Positions 27,033 to 34,676 of a stretch of DNA of 64,000 nucleotides are shown piece after piece (position 1 is the stretch's first letter; each line of letters opens with the position of its first letter). Location: NCBI RefSeq assembly GCF_008973755.1, contig NZ_WBOM01000003.1, forward strand, positions 434,001-498,000, written 5' to 3'. A model generated the notes under the pieces. That model searched no databases and was not told the origin of the DNA. It saw nothing but the letters and a program-made list of their open reading frames with translations. Source of the DNA: Nitrincola alkalilacustris. Its GTDB lineage: Bacteria; Pseudomonadota; Gammaproteobacteria; Pseudomonadales; Balneatricaceae. The position numbers and the translations under genes are program-made.

Positions 27033-27096
27033 TAACCGGTACAGTTGTGCTGTAATTCTTTAATACAGCTTAATTGCCCTGTATCTGTACCGGTTA
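27033..27096. promoter_or_regulatory. Nested inverted repeats upstream of yjiR (likely MocR operator)
   Basis: TAACCGGTACAG (27033-27044) is perfectly inverted as CTGTACCGGTTA (27085-27096). Inside it, GCTGTA (27049-27054) is inverted as TACAGC (27064-27069). Further CTGTA copies occur near 27010 and 27115. The array lies 26-90 bases upstream of the yjiR ATG and before the divergent yjiS start at 27181. MocR dimers are known to bind spaced direct or inverted repeats, so autoregulation and control of yjiS are likely. Confidence 0.6.
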
Positions 27097-27180
27097 AAAT
27101 AAATTTATTCTGAATCTGTATTGTGTTCAGTCTACCCCGTATTCTATATCTCATCAACAATGTGATAGGGGGTCACTGAG

Positions 27181-27351
27181 ATGCTTATACAGTCTGTTCT
27201 TCTTCGTACTTTTAATGCGCTGAAACGCGCCCATCAGCGCAGAGCGGCACGCCGCCAGCTGATGAAAATGGATTACTACAGCTTGAAGGATATCGGCATG
27301 ACACATTTTGATGTAATGCTCGAAGCCAACAAGCCGTTCTGGAAACGCTAG
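27181..27351 (+). CDS. yjiS: DUF1127 small protein, YjiS-like
   Basis: A 56-residue protein, MLIQSVLLRTFNALKRAHQRRAARRQL followed by MKMDYYSLKDIGMTHFDVM and ending NKPFWKR. This is the DUF1127 pattern: an amphipathic, arginine-rich first helix, then L(x)DIG. E. coli YjiS belongs to the same family and is also divergent from yjiR. DUF1127 proteins in other bacteria act in small-protein or RNA-linked regulation, but the function of this subgroup is not established. A strong terminator ends the gene 12 bases downstream, so it is a monocistronic unit. Confidence 0.88.
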   Translation: MLIQSVLLRTFNALKRAHQRRAARRQLMKMDYYSLKDIGMTHFDVMLEANKPFWKR

Positions 27352-27363
27352 ACCATGACTTTA

Positions 27364-27394
27364 CCCCGCACAGACTTCTGTAGCGGGGTTTTTT
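27364..27394 (+). terminator. Intrinsic terminator of yjiS
   Basis: CCCCGC at 27364-27369 pairs with GCGGGG at 27383-27388, with an inner CAGA/TCTG pairing, followed by six T at 27389-27394. It begins 12 bases after the yjiS stop. Confidence 0.9.
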
Positions 27395-27546
27395 ATGTCT
27401 GGATCAATTGTATGTTCAGACAATACCCGGCAGGTGCTACCCCAGCGCCTGACAATGCTGGCGCTGGGCCGGTTATTCGCCTAAAGTAGAGTGCATCCGA
27501 TATGTCCTTTCGGGCGTATTATCGTCATTCAATAAATGGAGATGTG

Positions 27547-28047
27547 ATGATGGCAACAGTAACTCTGCGTGGCACCCCCTTTAATACCGTTGGTAACCTT
27601 CCTGGTGTGGGTGATCAGGCGCCAGAATTTGAGTTGACGGCTGGCGATCTGAGTACGATCAAGCTGGCAGATTATGCCGGTCAGAGACTTGTTCTGAATA
27701 TTTTTCCCAGTGTTGATACACCTACCTGCGCAACCTCTGTTCGCAAGTTCAATGAAGTTGTCAGTCAGTTGAATAACACTTCTGTGTTGTGTGTGTCGGC
27801 TGATCTGCCATTTGCCCAGTCTCGTTTCTGTGGTGCGGAAAATATTGAAAAGGTCAGCAGCGGCTCAACCTTCCGCAGCAGCTTTGGTCAGGACTATGGT
27901 GTCTCTTTTGCCGATGGTCCACTGATGGGGCTGTTGTCGCGGGCAGTGGTTGTGATTGATGAAACCGGTAAGGTGATTTACAACGAGCAAGTCAGTGAGA
28001 CCGCTCAGGAACCCGATTATGATGGTGCGATTGCGGCGCTGAAGTAA
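27547..28047 (+). CDS. tpx: Thiol peroxidase Tpx
   Basis: A 166-residue atypical 2-Cys peroxiredoxin that reduces hydroperoxides using thioredoxin. Starting at the ATG at 27547, the peroxidatic cysteine in DTPTCATSVRKFNE is residue 61 and the resolving cysteine in SRFCGAEN is residue 95, the same numbers as in E. coli Tpx. VLNIFPSVDTPTC and SADLPFAQSRFC are close to the E. coli sequence. A GGAG site precedes the ATG by 5 bases, and a second ATG at 27550 is equally possible. The longer upstream frame is not supported. It stands alone with a hairpin after the stop. Confidence 0.96.
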   Translation: MMATVTLRGTPFNTVGNLPGVGDQAPEFELTAGDLSTIKLADYAGQRLVLNIFPSVDTPTCATSVRKFNEVVSQLNNTSVLCVSADLPFAQSRFCGAENIEKVSSGSTFRSSFGQDYGVSFADGPLMGLLSRAVVVIDETGKVIYNEQVSETAQEPDYDGAIAALK

Positions 28048-28057
28048 TCGTGTCAAA

Positions 28058-28080
28058 CGCTCCCGAACTCTTCGGGAGCG
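28058..28080. terminator. Hairpin between convergent tpx and response-regulator genes
   Basis: CGCTCCCGAA (28058-28067) and TTCGGGAGCG (28071-28080) form a perfect 10-base-pair stem with a 3-base loop, 10 bases after the tpx stop and 4 bases past the stop of the convergent regulator gene. There is no proper T tract on the plus strand and a TTTGAC on the minus strand. It probably serves both genes as a weak two-way terminator. Confidence 0.75.
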
Positions 28081-28084
28081 ATCT

Positions 28085-28723
28085 TCATATCAATTGGTTT
28101 TCTATCGCAAACTTTGTCAGGCCCGCGGTGGTCTGAATCCCCAGTTTGCTTTTCAGCTTCTGCCGATGGGTTTCCACTGTGCGAACGCTGATGCGCAGAT
28201 CGCGGCCTATCTCTTTATTGGAAAGACCGGCAGCCAGTAGCTTGAGTACGGTCAATTCACGCTTACTCAACTCACTCGGAGTCTGCTTGCTGGTCGTATC
28301 AGGCATCTGGAACAGGGCATTGGATGCCCCGGAGCTGAAATAAGTGTTACCGGAGTGTACGGTTTCTATTGCATTGATCAACTCATGCGATGACACATCC
28401 TTCAGAACATAGCCGGATGCACCGGTTTGAATCAGTGACAGGATATATTCACGGTCATCGTGCATGCTGAGAATAAGGATGCGTGTGCCCGGGAGTTCAA
28501 TATTGAATCGTTTGGTGGCTTCAAGCCCATTAAGCACCGGCATGGATACATCCATGATCACAACATCGGGTGATAGCTTGCGGGCAGCCTTCAAGGCTTC
28601 TTCACCATTATTGGCTGTGCCCACGATCTCGATATGTGGTTCCATGGCCAGTCTAGCCTGAAGGCCGTCGAGAACCAGCATGTGGTCATCTACAAGTAAG
28701 ACACGGATTGTTTCGTCAAGCAT
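28085..28723 (-). CDS. NarL/LuxR-type response regulator
   Basis: A 212-residue regulator. The receiver domain (residues 1-120) has VLLVDDH with the phospho-acceptor Asp58 in VVIMDVSMP, the conserved Thr/Ser region ILILSMHDD and Lys in GYVLKDVS. The C-terminal LuxR HTH reads LSKRELTVLKLLAAGLSNKEIGRDLRISVRTVETHRQKLKSKLG. No kinase gene is adjacent. The divergent region to the chemoreceptor gene contains the same CTACGTAG/CGTATTT element as the region upstream of the HisKA_3 kinase at 39374, so that kinase is the likely partner. HisKA_3 kinases characteristically pair with NarL-type regulators. Confidence 0.93.
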   Translation of the reverse strand: MLDETIRVLLVDDHMLVLDGLQARLAMEPHIEIVGTANNGEEALKAARKLSPDVVIMDVSMPVLNGLEATKRFNIELPGTRILILSMHDDREYILSLIQTGASGYVLKDVSSHELINAIETVHSGNTYFSSGASNALFQMPDTTSKQTPSELSKRELTVLKLLAAGLSNKEIGRDLRISVRTVETHRQKLKSKLGIQTTAGLTKFAIENQLI

Positions 28724-28838
28724 AGTTCCAGCCAGAAGATGTTATTGTTATCTTGGTAGTGGCTAAACCAACAGGCTAAACCAGCAACGCTGAGCCGTAG
28801 CGGCAGGGCAGTATACCAGTTATTTTATAACAGTCATT

Positions 28839-28901
28839 CTACGTAGTATTACTCAGTCTGATCCGTATTTCTCGCATTTAATCCGTATTGCTACGAATGG
28901 A
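28839..28901. promoter_or_regulatory. CTACGTAG/CGTATTT element in the regulator-chemoreceptor divergent region
   Basis: The palindrome CTACGTAG lies at 28839-28846 and CGTATTT at 28864-28870, followed by a second ATCCGTATT (28881-28889) and TACGAATGGA (28892-28901). The element is 116 bases from the response-regulator start and 147 bases from the chemoreceptor start. The same elements recur upstream of the kinase/TRAP genes at 40839 with identical CTACGTAG-to-CGTATTT spacing. It is likely the binding site of the NarL-type regulator. Confidence 0.65.
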
Positions 28902-28985
28902 CGTATGTTTTCATGCGATGGAAAATACAGACTACCCTGAGTGTATGTGCTTAAATATAACAATAAAATCCTGAGGATAAGGCTG

Positions 28986-31103
28986 ATGAGAACCTGGTCA
29001 TTACGGCTGAAGTTGACTCTGGGGGCGGCTCTGGGGCTGACCCTTACACTCATAGCAGTAATTGCTATTGGCTGGATCACCATGCAGAAGAGTGGTGAGC
29101 AGGCGGTTGAGGATGCCTCCACATCCTTTGAAGCATTGGTGGAGCGCAATCTCACAGAGGCCGCTCAGGTGGTATCCGGTGAAGTGTCCCAGTTTATCAA
29201 TCGCAGCTTCGATCTGCCCAATACCCTGAGTACTATCATAACATCCAGTGCGGCCGGTAGCGGTGGTCTGCCATTCCAGCGCTACACGGTAATGAGCATG
29301 GTGCGCGACACTCTCTCAGCGAACCCCGGGGTCAGCTCGGCCTACGCTCACTTTGAGCAGGATGGTTACGATGGTCTGGATAATTTCAATATTGGCCCAC
29401 ATCTGGAACACTCGTCTGACGATGGCAGTCTCGAGCTTTATTGGGTACGAGAGGGTGGCCAGTTGGTGTTTTATCCCACGGCAGACAGCGGCTTCAAATA
29501 CATTGAAACACCCAATGAATTTGGTGTGCGTGAATCCGAGTGGTATCTGTGCAGTCGCGATACGCTCAAGCCCTGCCTGATGGAGCCTTACCTTTACGAG
29601 ATAGAGGAAGGGAACGAGGTGCTGCTGACATCACTGGTCAGTCCGGTCGTTGTTGAGGGTGAGTTCCGTGGTGTTGTTGGCGTAGATATCAATATGCCGG
29701 TAATTCAGCAACGTATTGAGGCATACCAGAAAACTCTCTTCGATGGACACTCCAATATCCACCTGATCAGCGATATGGGGTTGATTGTTGCCAGTACAGC
29801 TCATTTCGACAAGGCTGGCAGGCCCATGAAAGAGGCTAACGCTGAACTTGCAGCCACCCTGGCGGGTATGAATGGCGATATGGCCGAGATAGATGGTGTA
29901 ATTGTAGTCAGGGCTCCGGTAAATCTGGAGCTGTCTGATGAGCAGTGGGTTGCCATTGTAACCATCCCGACCGATATCGCCTTCGCCGCCACGCGTGAGC
30001 TTGAACAAACACTTGTAACAGGTTATCAGAATACAGCGCTGACCATGCTGGTTTCCGGTGTGGGTCTGTTGATCGCTGCGGTGTTGATTCTGAGTATCTG
30101 GCTGCGGCTGACCACTCAGCCTATGGTCAGGATGCGTGAGCTGGTGGACGACCTCTCTGGTGCCGAGGGTGATCTGACCCGCAGGCTGGAGGTAACCAGT
30201 CATGAGGAGTTGATTGGCATTGCCAATGGCTTCAACGCCTTTACCGACAAGTTGCGTTCCATGATTATCGATCTCAACTCATCTGCCAGTGAGCTGCGAG
30301 GCCAGAGTGTCTTGCTTGTTAATGCCTCACATGAAACCGCTTCCGCAACTCAGGCACAGCAGGTCGAGATGCAGAGCGTAGCTTCTGCGATGACCGAGAT
30401 GTCGGCTACCGCTAACGAGGTGGCAGGACTTGCCTCACGCACAGCACATGAAGCGGAGCAGTCAAATGCTGCGCTGAGCGAGGCGCAGGGCGCCTTTCGG
30501 GTTACGGTTAATGAGGTGCGTTCAGTCGCAGAGGAGATTCAGGCGGCCAGTGAGCGTGTCTCCAGCGTTGCCAAAAGCAGCGAAAACATCTATGGCATCA
30601 TTGAGGTGATTCAGGGTATTGCCGAGCAGACCAATCTGCTGGCATTGAATGCTGCGATTGAAGCCGCGCGTGCTGGCGATCAGGGGCGCGGTTTTGCCGT
30701 TGTCGCGGATGAGGTGCGTAACCTTGCCCGTCGGACCCAGGCCTCGACTGAAGAGATTCATGCGTTGATCCAGCGTTTACAGGATGATGTATCGGCGTCG
30801 GTCAAGGATATGGAAGCCAGTACACTGCGTGTGTCCCGCACAGTGGAAGAGGCCAGTAAAGCCTATGATCAGATGGAGACAGTTGCTCATAACATTGCAA
30901 CGATCACCAGCAATGTGACTCAGGTAGCAACGGCTGCAGAGGAACAGGATAAGGTGGGCGAAGAGATCAGCCGCAATATTACGGTTGTGGAGGATGCCAG
31001 TACACGTCTTGCAGAGCTGGCAAACGATGTTCGTGGTGTCAGTGAGTCCATGAGTAATATCACTGATGCACTGGAAACCCAGCTGCGTAAACTGAAGGTA
31101 TGA
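28986..31103 (+). CDS. Methyl-accepting chemotaxis protein with dCache sensor
   Basis: A 705-residue receptor from the ATG at 28986. A membrane helix near residues 10-30 is followed by a large periplasmic region of about 300 residues containing a dCache_1-type double PAS-like sensor ([23 protein letters not shown] and [13 protein letters not shown] are typical). Then come helix 2, HAMP ([22 protein letters not shown]) and the signalling coiled coil with [37 protein letters not shown]. dCache receptors bind amino acids, organic acids or quaternary amines directly. It immediately precedes the DMSP genes and shares a promoter element with the TRAP genes at 40982, so its ligand may be DMSP or a breakdown product (inference). 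Confidence 0.95.
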   Translation: MRTWSLRLKLTLGAALGLTLTLIAVIAIGWITMQKSGEQAVEDASTSFEALVERNLTEAAQVVSGEVSQFINRSFDLPNTLSTIITSSAAGSGGLPFQRYTVMSMVRDTLSANPGVSSAYAHFEQDGYDGLDNFNIGPHLEHSSDDGSLELYWVREGGQLVFYPTADSGFKYIETPNEFGVRESEWYLCSRDTLKPCLMEPYLYEIEEGNEVLLTSLVSPVVVEGEFRGVVGVDINMPVIQQRIEAYQKTLFDGHSNIHLISDMGLIVASTAHFDKAGRPMKEANAELAATLAGMNGDMAEIDGVIVVRAPVNLELSDEQWVAIVTIPTDIAFAATRELEQTLVTGYQNTALTMLVSGVGLLIAAVLILSIWLRLTTQPMVRMRELVDDLSGAEGDLTRRLEVTSHEELIGIANGFNAFTDKLRSMIIDLNSSASELRGQSVLLVNASHETASATQAQQVEMQSVASAMTEMSATANEVAGLASRTAHEAEQSNAALSEAQGAFRVTVNEVRSVAEEIQAASERVSSVAKSSENIYGIIEVIQGIAEQTNLLALNAAIEAARAGDQGRGFAVVADEVRNLARRTQASTEEIHALIQRLQDDVSASVKDMEASTLRVSRTVEEASKAYDQMETVAHNIATITSNVTQVATAAEEQDKVGEEISRNITVVEDASTRLAELANDVRGVSESMSNITDALETQLRKLKV

Positions 31104-31133
31104 CGGCTTAAACCGTTACTTTCCCTGAGGTGT

Positions 31134-31177
31134 AAAAAAGGGCCAGTGCTGCGATCAGCGCACTGGCCCTTTTTTTT
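31134..31177 (+). terminator. Strong intrinsic terminator after the chemoreceptor
   Basis: GGGCCAGTGC (31140-31149) pairs with GCACTGGCCC (31160-31169), preceded by six A and followed by eight T (31170-31177). It separates the chemoreceptor transcript from the dddC leader, so dddCAD must have its own promoter. Confidence 0.95.
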
Positions 31178-31337
31178 GTTGACCCGTACTGCTCCCACGG
31201 CTCTTATCGGTCCACGATATAACGAATACTTATGACTCTGTTTTCAAATTCTCATTGGATTTGTCATTGATCTTTTGCCAGAGTTAGTCGATACCTGTGC
31301 TGGAAAAACTCTGTGTAAGAGATTATGCCTGAGATTG

Positions 31338-31389
31338 AGAGCAGCACATCAGATAAGCTCTGAGGCGTTTAGATGCCTCACCATGAGGG
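31338..31389 (+). promoter_or_regulatory. Structured dddC leader with alternative hairpins over the RBS
   Basis: Three short complementary segments lie just before dddC: TGAGGC (31361-31366), GCCTCA (31375-31380) and TGAGG (31384-31388), the last being part of the GAGGG ribosome binding site. Segment 2 can pair with segment 1, freeing the site, or with segment 3 through CCTCA/TGAGG, hiding it. A further stem AGAGC (31338-31342)/GCTCT (31357-31361) lies upstream. This looks like a translational switch, but the stems are only 5-6 pairs. Confidence 0.4.
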
Positions 31390-31397
31390 TGTTCAGC

Positions 31398-32897
31398 ATG
31401 ACAGCTAATTATATCGATCACTATGTTGCCGGACAGCGCGTCGCCGGCGACTCTACTCGTACTCAATCAGTGTATAACCCGGCTACCGGGCAGGTGACAG
31501 GTCAGGTACGTCTGGCGAGCCAGTCGGATGTGACGGTTGCTGTGTCTGCTGCCCGTGCAGCCTTTCCAGCCTGGGCTGCGATGCCGCCACTGCATCGTGC
31601 ACGCCTGATGAACAATTTTCTGCAGCTGGTGCGTGCCAATAAGGAGAAGCTGGCGCATGCGATCACCGCAGAACATGGCAAGGTGTTTACCGATGCCTGT
31701 GGAGAGGTTGAGCGCGGTATCGATATCATCGAATTTGCCTGCGGTATTCCCCAACTGCTGAAGGGTGACTATACCGAGCAGGTCTCAACCGGTATCGACA
31801 ACTGGACCACCCGCCAGCCTCTGGGTGTTGTGGCGGGTATCACACCCTTCAATTTCCCGGTCATGGTCCCGATGTGGATGTTCCCTGTTGCGATTGCTGC
31901 CGGTAATACCTTTATCCTGAAACCTTCACCGACCGATCCGACACCCTCCCTTTTGTATGCGGATCTGATGAAAGAGGCAGGGTTCCCGGATGGCGTCTTC
32001 AATGTGGTACAGGGCGATAAGGAAGCTGTAGATGCACTGCTGGCAAATCCGGATGTGCATGCACTCTCTTTCGTTGGCTCCACACCGATTGCCAACTACA
32101 TCTATGAAACAGGTGCGCATTACGGCAAGCGTGTTCAGGCACTCGGCGGTGCCAAGAACCATATGCTGGTGATGCCCGATGCCGATCTTGATAAGACCAT
32201 CGATGCATTGATGGGCGCAGCCTATGGTTCTGCGGGTGAGCGCTGCATGGCAATTTCGGTCGCTGTACTGGTGGGTGATGTTGCAGACAAAATCATTCCT
32301 GAGCTGGCAGAACGGGCTCGCAATCTCAAGATTAAAAACGGTACTGAACTGGATGCTGAGATGGGTCCAATTGTCACTGCAGCGGCTTTGCAGCGGATTA
32401 CCGGTTATATCGAGAAAGGTGTTGAAGAGGGCGCATCACTGGTGGTGGATGGCCGCGATTATCAGGTTGAAGGGCATGAAGAGGGTTTCTGGCTCGGTGG
32501 AACGCTGTTCGATCATGTCACACCTGATATGACCATCTATAAGGAAGAGATCTTTGGCCCGGTACTGGTATGCGTCCGTGCAAAAGACTTTGCCGAAGGC
32601 CTGGAGCTGATCAATAACCATGAGTTCGGTAATGGCGTGTCGCTGTTTACCCGTGATGGCAATATTGCGCGCGAGTTCGGCCGTCATGTACAGGTTGGCA
32701 TGGTGGGTATCAACGTGCCGATTCCAGTTCCGATGGCTTGGCACGGTTTCGGTGGCTGGAAGAAGAGTCTGTTCGGCGATATGCATGCCTATGGCGAAGA
32801 GGGAGTACGTTTTTACACCAAGCAGAAGTCGATCATGCAGCGTTGGCCTGAAAGCATTGCAAAGGGTGCTGAGTTCACCATGCCAGTCTCTCAGTAA
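31398..32897 (+). CDS. dddC: (Methyl)malonate-semialdehyde dehydrogenase, DddC
   Basis: A 499-residue CoA-acylating aldehyde dehydrogenase from the ATG at 31398 ([15 protein letters not shown]), with GAGGG 8 bases upstream. It closely follows Mms[62 protein letters not shown] and the catalytic Cys283 in [10 protein letters not shown]. MmsA converts methylmalonate semialdehyde to propionyl-CoA and malonate semialdehyde to acetyl-CoA. Directly followed by dddA and dddD, it is best read as DddC, which converts the malonate semialdehyde formed from DMSP-derived 3-hydroxypropionate to acetyl-CoA and CO2. A role as MmsA in valine degradation is the alternative. The frame extends upstream through the leader but without support. 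Confidence 0.85.
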   Translation: MTANYIDHYVAGQRVAGDSTRTQSVYNPATGQVTGQVRLASQSDVTVAVSAARAAFPAWAAMPPLHRARLMNNFLQLVRANKEKLAHAITAEHGKVFTDACGEVERGIDIIEFACGIPQLLKGDYTEQVSTGIDNWTTRQPLGVVAGITPFNFPVMVPMWMFPVAIAAGNTFILKPSPTDPTPSLLYADLMKEAGFPDGVFNVVQGDKEAVDALLANPDVHALSFVGSTPIANYIYETGAHYGKRVQALGGAKNHMLVMPDADLDKTIDALMGAAYGSAGERCMAISVAVLVGDVADKIIPELAERARNLKIKNGTELDAEMGPIVTAAALQRITGYIEKGVEEGASLVVDGRDYQVEGHEEGFWLGGTLFDHVTPDMTIYKEEIFGPVLVCVRAKDFAEGLELINNHEFGNGVSLFTRDGNIAREFGRHVQVGMVGINVPIPVPMAWHGFGGWKKSLFGDMHAYGEEGVRFYTKQKSIMQRWPESIAKGAEFTMPVSQ

Positions 32898-32954
32898 TCA
32901 GGTATTAGATACAAAAGTAAAGCTATTATGACGCTGAAAAGGAGTTGAGTTGCC

Positions 32955-34616
32955 ATGCCGCGTGATGCATTTGACTATGTTGTAGTAGGGGCCGGAACGG
33001 CTGGCTGCCTGCTGGCCAACCGCCTCAGTCAGGACCCATCCAAAACGGTTCTGCTGCTGGAAGCGGGTAAACGGGATAACTATCCCTGGATACATATCCC
33101 GGTTGGTTATCTCTACTGCATAGGTAATCCCCGTACCGACTGGCTCTATCAGACTGAGCCGGATGCGGGTCTCAACGGACGTTCATTACGCTATCCGCGC
33201 GGCAAAACACTGGGTGGCTGCTCATCAATCAATGGCATGATCTATATGCGTGGCCAGGCACGAGATTATGATCAATGGGCTGCGCTGACAGGCGATAACA
33301 GTTGGAGTTGGGAACACTCTCTGCCCGACTTTAAAGCGCACGAAAATCACTATCGACTTGATGATGGCAATAATCCCAGCGGCCAGAAGGGCGTTCCTTT
33401 TGCGGAGCTTCATGGCCATGGTGGCGAGTGGCGTGTCGAGAAGCAGCGCTTGCGCTGGGAAATTCTGGACAGCTTTGCCGATGCTGCCGTCCAGGCAGGC
33501 ATTGAACGATCAGCTGATTTCAATACGGGTGATAATGCCGGGATAGGCTATTTTGAGGTTAACCAGCGTCAGGGCTGGCGCTGGAACACTGCCAAGGCAT
33601 TTCTTAACCCTGCACGCAAGCGCCCGAATCTGACCATCTGGACTGAATCTCAGGTTGAGCGTCTGATCTTTGATGATACTGGCAATGAGCAGCCTCGTTG
33701 CTCCGGTGCGGTGGTGCGCCGTGGTGGTGATGCTATGACGGTGAGGGTGAATCGTGAGGTGATTCTCAGTGCCGGCGCGATAGGATCGCCTCAGATCCTG
33801 CAGCTGTCGGGGATAGGCCCTGCAGCACTGCTCAAACAGCATGATATACAGGTCGTGGTGGATGCGCCGGGGGTAGGCGAAAATCTGCAGGATCATCTGC
33901 AGATACGTGCCGTATTCAAGGTGAAGGGCGTCAAAACGCTGAATACTCTGGCCAACAACCTGTTCGGAAAGGCGATGATTGGCCTGGAGTATCTGGTCAA
34001 GCGCTCCGGCCCGATGAGTATGGCACCGAGTCAGTTGGGTGCGTTTACCCGTTCCGACCCGGATCAGCCATATCCCAATCTCGAATATCATGTGCAACCG
34101 CTGAGTCTGGATGCCTTTGGTGAGGATCTGCATCCTTTTCCTGCTTTTACAGCAAGTGTCTGTAACCTCAATCCGACCAGCCGGGGTTTTGTTCGTATAC
34201 GATCCAACCGCTGTGATGTTGCACCACAGATTGCACCCAACTATCTCAGTACCGAGGAGGATCGTAAAGTTGCCGCACAGAGCCTGCGTCAGGTGCGCAA
34301 TATCGTGTCGCAATCCGCATTGGCGAAATATGAACCGGAAGAGTGGCGCCCAGGTGTGCAGTATCAGACGGATGACGAGCTGACCAAGCTGGCCGGTGAT
34401 ATCGCAACCACGATATTTCATCCGGTGGGTACCGCTAAAATGGGACGTGATGATGATCCTATGGCCGTGGTGGATTCTCGCTTGCGTGTCAGGGGTGTCA
34501 CTGGGCTGCGTGTGGTGGACGCGAGCATCATGCCGACCATCACCAGCGGTAATACCAACTCACCCACCCTGATGATTGCTGAAAAAGCGGCGCGCTGGAT
34601 AAAAGAGGCCTCTTGA
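32955..34616 (+). CDS. dddA: GMC flavoprotein dehydrogenase, DddA (3-hydroxypropionate dehydrogenase)
   Basis: A 553-residue choline-dehydrogenase-like FAD enzyme with AAAAGGAG upstream. FAD binding is shown by [20 protein letters not shown] and the distal E of LLEAG. GMC signature 1 is [20 protein letters not shown], signature 2 is [15 protein letters not shown], and the catalytic histidine region is [11 protein letters not shown] with a second site in [14 protein letters not shown]. In DMSP users such as Halomonas HTNK1, the homologous DddA oxidises 3-hydroxypropionate to malonate semialdehyde. The order dddC-dddA-dddD on one strand, with gaps of 57 and 60 bases, supports that role over choline oxidation. 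No betaine-aldehyde dehydrogenase betB is adjacent. Confidence 0.85.
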   Translation: MPRDAFDYVVVGAGTAGCLLANRLSQDPSKTVLLLEAGKRDNYPWIHIPVGYLYCIGNPRTDWLYQTEPDAGLNGRSLRYPRGKTLGGCSSINGMIYMRGQARDYDQWAALTGDNSWSWEHSLPDFKAHENHYRLDDGNNPSGQKGVPFAELHGHGGEWRVEKQRLRWEILDSFADAAVQAGIERSADFNTGDNAGIGYFEVNQRQGWRWNTAKAFLNPARKRPNLTIWTESQVERLIFDDTGNEQPRCSGAVVRRGGDAMTVRVNREVILSAGAIGSPQILQLSGIGPAALLKQHDIQVVVDAPGVGENLQDHLQIRAVFKVKGVKTLNTLANNLFGKAMIGLEYLVKRSGPMSMAPSQLGAFTRSDPDQPYPNLEYHVQPLSLDAFGEDLHPFPAFTASVCNLNPTSRGFVRIRSNRCDVAPQIAPNYLSTEEDRKVAAQSLRQVRNIVSQSALAKYEPEEWRPGVQYQTDDELTKLAGDIATTIFHPVGTAKMGRDDDPMAVVDSRLRVRGVTGLRVVDASIMPTITSGNTNSPTLMIAEKAARWIKEAS

Positions 34617-34676
34617 GCGTTGTTCAGTCCAGCTAATCAATAGTGGCAAGCAAGACAAATACCTTTGAGGGTGAAC

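Noticed and set aside
31398-32897. Calling the MmsA-like gene simply a valine-degradation enzyme
   Set aside because: The other mms genes (mmsB, acyl-CoA dehydrogenase, hydroxyisobutyryl-CoA hydrolase) are absent, and it is followed directly by DddA- and DddD-like genes, so DddC is the better reading. The MmsA alternative is kept in the entry.
32955-34616. Calling the GMC enzyme choline dehydrogenase BetA
   Set aside because: No betB, betI or choline transporter lies next to it, and its neighbours fit the DMSP pathway.
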